Source: Gracilibacteraceae bacterium (GTDB lineage Bacteria; Bacillota; Desulfitobacteriia; Desulfitobacteriales; Syntrophobotulaceae). From it: a DNA stretch of 10,838 nucleotides. Positions 6,252-10,838 of the stretch are shown in pieces; the first letter of the stretch is position 1; every line of letters starts with the position of its first letter. Under the pieces are notes generated by a model. That model worked only from the letters and a program-made list of their open reading frames with translations. It was not told where the DNA came from and did no database searches. Position numbers and translations under genes: made by a program. Location of the stretch: contig JAISEW010000109.1 of assembly GCA_031263945.1 (NCBI GenBank), forward strand, positions 1 to 10,838. Direction: 5' to 3'.

Positions 6252-6559
6252 GTATGTATTTTTAGGACATGTTCAGATCCGATGGCAATCCCATAAATTA
6301 TATAATGATGGCATACGTCGACTGGCTCGGCAGAGAAGGAGAAACTACGAGGAAATGACCGAAGCGCACTATATTTGAGACTTTTGTGACCGCTTCATGC
6401 CTTAAATAAGTTCGTTTTATATTGATCCGACCACGAATGATCTCCGTTTATCGTTCTATTGTATACTTTATAGTCGCACATTATAAACAATATGCACACG
6501 CGTTAAATTCGGCCTTGGCGTTTGTGACTTTGTCTGTATCACGCGGATCCCTGTGTCCG
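6252..6559. other. AT-rich stretch of about 300 bases without a recognisable gene
   Basis: No open frame longer than about 20 codons with a believable start was found; the best are ATG-started peptides of 17 and 7 codons near 6305-6375. There is no tRNA-like cloverleaf and no clear terminator. Base composition is visibly lower in GC than the operon to its left, as expected for an intergenic junction or a decayed insert. It separates the nitrogenase-like operon promoter from the DUF3990 module, which also reads leftward and ends at 6560. Confidence 0.5.
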
Positions 6560-7030
6560 TCAATCCTTAAGCGGTTCGCCCTCAAGGTATGACAGGTACA
6601 AATATTCCGGGTTTTCGTAGTACATACTGCACCTGTAATCGCTTATCTTGTCGCTTATCCATGAAGTATAAACGCTGACCAGAGCGTCGATCGGCGGCGA
6701 ACCGCTGCCCTTGGCGACGCTGACTATCAGGCGCTTGTAAACCTTGGCTATATCGAAAACCGTGGGAACGGCAGACTCGCCCGCGGTATTATCAAACCCG
6801 CCCGCGGCGACGCCGCGCTTTTCGATCAAATCGGCGGCGGTATTCTCAATGGGCTCGCAGTGGTATACGTCCGCCAGCTCTAAATACCGGGCGAGAACGT
6901 CCTTGCCCAGCGCGTTTACGACGTCGGCGCGGCGGTTTTTGGTCGCCCTGCCGATATACTCGATCACGGAGCAGACAAAGAACAAATCGTTGTCCAGTTT
7001 CGGCTCTCGCCCTGATTCTCTCTCCGTCAT
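6560..7030 (-). CDS. 156-residue protein of the DUF3990 module (DUF3791-like partner), function unknown
   Basis: A small, probably cytoplasmic protein with no signal peptide or membrane segment. Residues 13-75 are helical in character (NDLFFVCSVIEYIGRATKNR, then VNALG and a DVYHCEPIEN stretch) and resemble small proteins found beside DUF3990 genes; the label DUF3791-like is from memory and uncertain. The second half (IAKVYKRLIVSV, then YTSWISDKISDY and YYENPEYLYLSYLEG) looks like another family motif, so it may be a two-part protein. Its ATG overlaps the DUF3990 stop (ATGA) behind GAGGTGA, so the two are translated together. That coupling and the partner's fold suggest the antidote or co-factor of a toxin-like pair; no function has been seen directly. 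Confidence 0.6.
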   Translation of the reverse strand: MTERESGREPKLDNDLFFVCSVIEYIGRATKNRRADVVNALGKDVLARYLELADVYHCEPIENTAADLIEKRGVAAGGFDNTAGESAVPTVFDIAKVYKRLIVSVAKGSGSPPIDALVSVYTSWISDKISDYRCSMYYENPEYLYLSYLEGEPLKD

Positions 7031-7482
7031 ACTCTCACCTCATAGCTATCCAAATATTTCAAGCAGTCAAGCGCGGAAGCCTTGCAAAACGCCATTTGAT
7101 GCGTAGGGTATTTGAATTTCGCCAGCACCCAAAACTGCTCGCGGGTCAGAACGCCGCCGACAAAATCGGCGATATAATTCCAAACCTGATCGTTCGCCAT
7201 TGCCCCCGCGACAATCGCGTAGTTATGCGGTTTACCGCTCCGGCAATCGACGATGAAATCAAGCCATTCGTCCGTCATATCGGCAAAGGTCAACGTGTTA
7301 AACCCGGTCTTTGGCGTATATTCGTACACGCTCACTACAGGCGTATCGAAACGTCTCGCCCATTTGTCAGCCTGCGTCCGCAGTTCCGTGCAGTAGAACC
7401 CGCGCCCAAAATCTTTATTGTTCTTAGCGGCACGGATTTCAGGTTTTTCTATCGCGCAGTATCCGCCGTGATAGATTATCAT
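7027..7482 (-). CDS. DUF3990 family protein, possible ADP-ribosyltransferase-fold toxin
   Basis: This 151-residue protein begins MIIYHGGYCAIEKPEIR. It then has KDFGRGFYCT (residues 23-32), QADKWARR, VSVYEYTPK, EWLDFIVDCR, NYAIVAGAMAND and HQMAFCKASALDCLKYL. These are the hallmarks of DUF3990, a family grouped with ADP-ribosyltransferase folds: an early histidine (YHGG) and a DFGxGFYCT block resemble the NAD-binding part of such enzymes. That catalytic role is an inference from fold membership. The start is supported by GGGAGAAAGG about 8 bases upstream. It overlaps both neighbours by four bases, so three ORFs are translated as one unit. The usual alternative reading is an orphan domain of unknown function. 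Confidence 0.75.
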   Translation of the reverse strand: MIIYHGGYCAIEKPEIRAAKNNKDFGRGFYCTELRTQADKWARRFDTPVVSVYEYTPKTGFNTLTFADMTDEWLDFIVDCRSGKPHNYAIVAGAMANDQVWNYIADFVGGVLTREQFWVLAKFKYPTHQMAFCKASALDCLKYLDSYEVRV

Positions 7483-7559
7483 CTGTTCGCCTTTCTCCCG
7501 ATAATTTCAGCCGCGTATCGTTTGAACACGGAAAGCCCGTGAAATTCCCGGTTCGTCAT
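7479..7559 (-). CDS. Short 26-codon ORF coupled to the DUF3990 gene
   Basis: The peptide starts MTNREFHGLSVFKRYAAEII and ends RKANR before a TGA that overlaps the DUF3990 ATG. AAGG precedes its ATG by about 6 bases. It could be a tiny leader cistron, or the end of a longer antitoxin-like gene whose upstream part is broken: the same frame stays open back to 7661, but that part does not look like protein. I do not recognise a family. Confidence 0.35.
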   Translation of the reverse strand: MTNREFHGLSVFKRYAAEIIGRKANR

Positions 7560-7861
7560 CAGCCTTAAACCTCTCCGCCCGCAGTGACGGCGGTGTCCTC
7601 GAAGCAAAATATTACCGTATATCGGGTGCCGATTCAGCTCAAAACCGCGTCCGAATTCCAATATTCCCGCTCCGCCTGCTCTTGTCTAAAATCGTAACAC
7701 AAGTGTCGCATAAACACAACCATTTTTGTTCCCCGACTCTTCCATCCACGCAGAACATCTTGATGTCGTCCTCCAGTTCAGCTGCCCAGGTTTTTACCAT
7801 ATTCATCCAATTAACATGCCTGTAAATAAGCGCTAACATAAAAGCCGCATACCATCCCGCC
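7560..7861. other. Weakly coding stretch between the metal ATPase unit and the DUF3990 module
   Basis: On the minus strand a frame ending at 7639 is open, with possible ATGs at 7806 and 7800. It would give about 55 residues (TWAAELEDDIKMFCVDGRVG and WLCLCDTCVTILDK), which read like real protein and contain a CLCDTC cysteine cluster, but the Shine-Dalgarno site is weak. A one-base shift would join it to ELNRHPIYGNILLRGH in the next frame, so it may be a decayed gene. A weak promoter-like pair (TTGTGT, 17 bases, TACGAT) at about 7684-7712 on the minus strand could serve the module. None of this is secure. Confidence 0.3.
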
Positions 7862-7907
7862 AACCCGGCGCCCATTCGCCGCCAGCAGGCGGCTCGGGCT
7901 CCGGGTT
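7862..7907 (-). terminator. Large GC-rich stem-loop 21 bases after the metal ATPase gene
   Basis: Arms pair in three blocks: AACCCGG (7862-7868) with CCGGGTT (7901-7907), GCCC (7870-7873) with GGGC (7896-7899), and GCCGCC (7878-7883) with GGCGGC (7888-7893) around a 4-base loop. This is 17 paired positions with small interruptions. No T-run follows directly on either strand, so it may be an RNA-end stabiliser or a Rho-assisted terminator rather than a classical intrinsic one. It argues that the longer open frame crossing it (to 7944) is not coding there. Confidence 0.5.
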
Positions 7908-7927
7908 GATCAGGCGCCGGCGGTTCC

Positions 7928-10057
7928 TCATGACCGCAAAGCACGCATGGCGTTAAGGACGGCGATAAAAGTCACGCCTACATCCCCGAAAACGGCGGCC
8001 CACATGGAAGCGAGACCAAGAGCGCCGAGGACGAGGATCACGGCTTTGACGCCGAGGGCGAAAACGATATTTTGCCGGGCGATGCGGACGGTTTGCCGGG
8101 CGATGCGGATGGCGTCCACGAGTTTGGAGGGCTTGTCCGTCATGAGGACGACGTCCGCCGCTTCTATCGCCGCGTCCGTTCCCGCGCCGCCCATCGCCAC
8201 GCCGATGTCGCTGCGGGCCAGCACCGGCGCGTCGTTCAGCCCGTCGCCCACGAAGACGGTTTTGCCTCTGGGGCTGAGTTCGCCGCTCAGGCGTTCCATT
8301 TCCTCCACTTTTTGTCCCGGCAAAAGCTCCGCCAGCACCCGGTCCACGCCGAGGCGCCGAGCGGCGTCTTCGCCGGCGGCGCGACTGTCGCCGGTCAGCA
8401 TGACCACTGGTTTGATGCCGGCCGCTTTGAGAGCGCGGACGGTTTCCGCGCTGTCTTCTCTTAGTTCGTCCGCGATGACGATATAGCCGGCGCAAACGCC
8501 GTCCACAGCCAGATATACCACCGTGCCGGGCGCGGAGACCGGAGGGCAGGCGATCCCCTCCGCCGCCAGCAGTTTGGCGCTGCCGGCCAGAACGGTTTGG
8601 CCGTCCAGACTGGCGCGGACGCCCTGCCCCGCCGTTTCTTCATAAGCGGAAACGGCTTCGCCGCCAGGGGTTTGCCCGTAAGCGGCGCGGATGGAGACCG
8701 CGATGGGATGGGTGGAAAAACTTTCGGCCCGCGCGGCGTAAGCGAGGATCTTTTCCGCCGGCCAGCCTTCGCTGCCCCTGATGTCCGTCACCTTGAACAC
8801 GCCCCGCGTCAAGGTGCCCGTCTTGTCAAAAGCGACGATTTCCGCCGCGGCCAGGGCGTCGAGATAGTTGCCGCCCTTGAACAGGATCCCGTGCCGGGAG
8901 GCGCCGCCGATGCCGCCAAAAAAGCTGAGGGGGACGGAGATGACAAGGGCGCAGGGACAGGAGACTACAAGGAAAACAAGAGCGCGGCGCAGCCAGTCCG
9001 CCGGCGGCGCGCCGAAAAAGAGCGGCGGGAGGACGGCCAGGAGTGCGGCCGCGCCCACGACGGCCGGCGTGTACCAGCGGGCGAATTTCGTGATGAAATT
9101 TTCCACGGGGGCTTTTTTGCTGCCCGCGTTTTGCACGAGGTCGAGGATCTTGGTTATGGTCGATTCACTGAAAGGTTTCGTCACGCGCAAAGTGATGAGC
9201 CCGTTCCGGTTGACGGAGCCGGACAGCGCCTCGCTCCCCTCCTCCACGTCCCGGGGCAGAGATTCGCCCGTGAGAGCCGAGACGTCCAGAGCGGAACTGC
9301 CGGAGACGACCACGCCGTCCAGCGGCACTTTTTCGCCCGGCCGCACGAGGATCACGTCGCCGACCTCGACTTCCTCAGGCGCCGCCACGCGCCAGCCGCC
9401 GCCCGTTTGCAGGTTGGCGGAGTCGGGGCGGTGAGCCATGAGCGCCGTGATGCTGCGGCGGGAGCTGCCGACGGCCCGGGCCTGGAATATCTCGCCTATT
9501 TGATAGAAAAGCATGACGGCCACCCCTTCCGGGTATTCGCCGATGGCAAAGGCGCCGACGGAAGCGATGCTCATAAGAAAATGCTCGTCAAAGACCCGGC
9601 CGCCGATTATGCCTTTGGCGGCCCGCAGCACGACGTCGCCGCCGACGAGCAGGAAAGAGAGCAGGAAGATCCCGAGACGCCATACCGGCGGCACCGAGAC
9701 AAAGAGCGGCAGGGCCAGCCCGGCGGCGAACACGGCGCCGCCCGCCCCCAAGCGCGCGGCTACGCGCCGCGCCGCGCCGTTTTCATCCTCCGGGGCTGGA
9801 CCGGACGGCTGCCGGTCGCCGGCCGCCGCTTCCGTGACGACGATATCCGGCTCGTGCCGCCGGACGATATCGCGCACCTGCGCCGCCACATCGGCGGCGG
9901 GCGGCGCCGCCAGTTCCACCGTCAGGCGCTGCCCGGCAAAATCCAGGGCGGCGCGCGAGACGCCGCTGATCTTTCCGGCTTCGCGCTCTATTTTTGCCGC
10001 GCAATTAGCGCAACAGAGACCGGCGAGCATAAATTCCCTTTTTATTACAGCTTCCAT
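7928..10057 (-). CDS. cadA: Zn/Cd/Pb-type P1B-ATPase (heavy-metal efflux pump)
   Basis: A 709-residue ATP-driven exporter of the inner membrane. Residues 8-75 are a heavy-metal-associated domain with GLCCANC (Cys16 and Cys19). Membrane helices lie roughly at 103-122, 126-145, 159-173, 177-193, 331-348 and 358-380, and a last pair at 662-705. TGES (263-266) is the actuator loop, CPC (367-369) the transport site, DKTGT (411-415) has the phosphorylated Asp411, HP (450-451) and TGDS (555-558) bind ATP, and GDGLNDAP (604-611) is the hinge. SCPCALVISVP plus Lys671 and Asp692 in the last helix pair match the Zn/Cd/Pb (ZntA/CadA) group and not copper pumps. The ATG at 10057 has GGGAGGG about 7 bases upstream; a longer frame to 10150 runs into the regulator gene. 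It lies 34 bases after the ArsR gene and is presumably induced with it. Confidence 0.95.
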   Translation of the reverse strand: MEAVIKREFMLAGLCCANCAAKIEREAGKISGVSRAALDFAGQRLTVELAAPPAADVAAQVRDIVRRHEPDIVVTEAAAGDRQPSGPAPEDENGAARRVAARLGAGGAVFAAGLALPLFVSVPPVWRLGIFLLSFLLVGGDVVLRAAKGIIGGRVFDEHFLMSIASVGAFAIGEYPEGVAVMLFYQIGEIFQARAVGSSRRSITALMAHRPDSANLQTGGGWRVAAPEEVEVGDVILVRPGEKVPLDGVVVSGSSALDVSALTGESLPRDVEEGSEALSGSVNRNGLITLRVTKPFSESTITKILDLVQNAGSKKAPVENFITKFARWYTPAVVGAAALLAVLPPLFFGAPPADWLRRALVFLVVSCPCALVISVPLSFFGGIGGASRHGILFKGGNYLDALAAAEIVAFDKTGTLTRGVFKVTDIRGSEGWPAEKILAYAARAESFSTHPIAVSIRAAYGQTPGGEAVSAYEETAGQGVRASLDGQTVLAGSAKLLAAEGIACPPVSAPGTVVYLAVDGVCAGYIVIADELREDSAETVRALKAAGIKPVVMLTGDSRAAGEDAARRLGVDRVLAELLPGQKVEEMERLSGELSPRGKTVFVGDGLNDAPVLARSDIGVAMGGAGTDAAIEAADVVLMTDKPSKLVDAIRIARQTVRIARQNIVFALGVKAVILVLGALGLASMWAAVFGDVGVTFIAVLNAMRALRS

Positions 10058-10091
10058 TCTGTTTCCCTCCCTGTTTGCAGCATAGCTGCGC

Positions 10092-10460
10092 TCATTCGCT
10101 GACGTGGAGCAGTCCCTGGCGGAAGATGGTGCCGATGTGGTCGTCGTCAAGCGAGTAGTAGACGATTTTGCCGTCGCGGCGGTTTTTGACCAGTTTGGTC
10201 TGCCGCAGCGTGCGGAGCTGGTGAGAGATGGACGATTTGGACATGCCGAGCAGGGCGGCTATATCGCAGACGCACATCTCCGAGTATTGCAGGGCGCAGA
10301 GGATCTTGACGCGGGTGGAATCGCCGAAAACCTTGAACAGATCGGCCAGGTCCAGCAGCAGTTCCTCGTCCGGCATCCGCGTCCGCACGGCGGCGACCAC
10401 CTCGTCGTGGATCGTGCCGCAGTCGCAGCGGTCGTTTTCTGATAGGATTTGAATGGGCAT
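10092..10460 (-). CDS. ArsR/SmtB-family metal-sensing repressor (CadC-like)
   Basis: This 122-residue winged-helix repressor has the helix-turn-helix MCVCDIAALLGMSKSSISHQ and LRTLRQTKLVKNRRDGKIVY (wing). Cys63 and Cys65 in the CVC of the alpha3 helix, with Cys12 and Cys14 near the N-terminus, match the thiolate site (alpha3N) of CadC for Cd, Pb and Bi. Asp106, His108, His119 and Glu122 have exactly the DxH and HxxE spacing of the alpha5 zinc site of SmtB/CadC. Both sites are therefore potentially complete. It should release DNA when metal binds and derepress the adjacent pump. The ATG at 10460 has AGGAGG 6 bases upstream; the frame extends to 10538 but that part lacks family similarity and covers the operator. 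It is transcribed with the ATPase gene. Confidence 0.93.
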   Translation of the reverse strand: MPIQILSENDRCDCGTIHDEVVAAVRTRMPDEELLLDLADLFKVFGDSTRVKILCALQYSEMCVCDIAALLGMSKSSISHQLRTLRQTKLVKNRRDGKIVYYSLDDDHIGTIFRQGLLHVSE

Positions 10461-10522
10461 ATGGCGCCTCCTGAAAATATCGGCCGGTGTTTCCGGCGGC
10501 AGACAGGTGATAGGTTGAACAG

Positions 10523-10538
10523 TTGAACATGTATTCAA
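10523..10538. promoter_or_regulatory. Operator-like palindrome for the ArsR regulator
   Basis: TTGAA-CATGTA-TTCAA is a perfect inverted repeat in the divergent region between the repressor and the right-hand gene. A further TTGAAC sits 8 bases to the left (10515-10520) as a direct repeat. ArsR/CadC operators are AT-rich palindromes of the TGAA-N-TTCA kind, so this is the natural binding site; it could control both directions. Clear -35/-10 pairs could not be assigned with confidence. Confidence 0.6.
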
Positions 10539-10576
10539 TTTATCAATCGTTCATATATTATAAGGAGGTATTAACC

Positions 10577-10838
10577 ATGCGCAGTGAATGGAAAAATGGA
10601 CTTGCGTCGAAAACTCTTTATTTGCAAGGCCTTGATTGCGCATTTTGTGCACAGAAAATTGAGGATAACCTACGGAATCTGCCGGGCGTTAGTTTTGTCA
10701 GCATGGATTTTGCCGGACAAAAGCTGACGCTGAGCGCGGCAAGCGAAGTGAGCTGGACTGAACTGCTGCCAAAGGTAAAGACGCTTATAGCGGATACGGA
10801 ACCGGCGGTGGAGATTTCGGAAAATAAACAGGCGGCCA
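10577..10838 (+). CDS. N-terminal heavy-metal-associated domain protein, probably a second P1B-ATPase, partial
   Basis: The first 87 codons are visible and run off the right edge. GLDCAFC (Cys21 and Cys24) is an HMA metal-binding loop, followed by KIED, GVSFVSMDFAGQKLTL, which parallels the GVSRAALDFAGQRLTV segment of the neighbouring pump. The end of the visible part resembles the linker after the HMA domain of the left-hand ATPase. AAGGAGGT lies 7 bases before the ATG, a near-perfect Shine-Dalgarno site. A second Cd/Zn/Pb pump is the likely product; a stand-alone metallochaperone would end at about this length, but no stop is seen. Codon use is more A/T-rich than in the left-hand ATPase. 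Confidence 0.75.
   Translation, partial: MRSEWKNGLASKTLYLQGLDCAFCAQKIEDNLRNLPGVSFVSMDFAGQKLTLSAASEVSWTELLPKVKTLIADTEPAVEISENKQAA

Noticed and set aside
7639..7944. The full 101-codon minus-strand frame starting with GTG at 7944
   Set aside because: Its first part overlaps the ATPase end and runs through the large stem-loop; only the part from about 7806 reads like protein, and even that is uncertain.
8597..10102. A 501-codon plus-strand frame opposite the metal ATPase
   Set aside because: Same cause: it mirrors a conserved P1B-ATPase, has biased composition and no credible ribosome-binding site.
1..10838. CRISPR arrays, tRNA or rRNA genes, insertion sequences
   Set aside because: No regularly spaced repeats, no cloverleaf, no transposase motif and no terminal inverted repeats with target duplication were found on either strand.

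Overview
The window is from a bacterium with a high-GC genome. Strong Shine-Dalgarno sites (AGGAGG types), tightly overlapping genes, oxygen-sensitive nitrogenase-family iron-sulfur proteins and a DUF3990-type module point to an anaerobe, most likely a high-GC Firmicute. That assignment is an inference; there is no rRNA or other marker here. Almost all genes lie on the minus strand. The exceptions are a gene end at the left edge (2-142) and a gene start at the right edge (10577-10838).

Region 1 (180-6251, minus) is the centrepiece: a five-gene operon of nitrogenase-like proteins. In transcription order it reads NifH-like reductase, O-acetylserine sulfhydrylase (CysK), NifK-like subunit, NifD-like subunit, NifB-like radical SAM maturase. 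Four genes overlap or are only a few bases apart and 31 bases separate the first two. A textbook sigma-70 promoter (TTGACA, 17 bp, TATAAT) precedes the NifH-like gene, with inverted repeats over the -35 and the predicted start site. The six cysteines that hold a P-cluster and the cofactor cysteine are present. The alpha-subunit residues that nitrogenase uses around FeMo-co (His442, Gln191, His195, Arg96) are all replaced, and no nifE, nifN or nifV lies in the window. This is therefore not a dinitrogenase but a nitrogenase-like reductase with its own NifB-type cluster maker. The CysK gene inside the operon suggests that the reductase releases sulfide or a thiol from an organosulfur compound and that CysK fixes it on O-acetylserine. 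The nearest known concept is methylthio-alkane reductase (Mar), but the gene order K-D, the built-in cysK and the unusual NifB architecture set this one apart.

Region 2 (6252-7927) is lower in GC and looks like an accessory insert. It has an AT-rich stretch without recognised genes, a translationally coupled set (a 26-codon ORF, a DUF3990 protein and a 156-residue partner) that resembles a toxin-antitoxin-like module, and a poorly coding stretch.

Region 3 (7862-10838) is a heavy-metal resistance unit. It holds a CadC/SmtB-type ArsR regulator with two kinds of metal site, a Zn/Cd/Pb P1B-ATPase ending at a large stem-loop, an operator-like palindrome, and a divergent gene starting with a second heavy-metal-associated domain, probably a second metal ATPase cut by the window edge.
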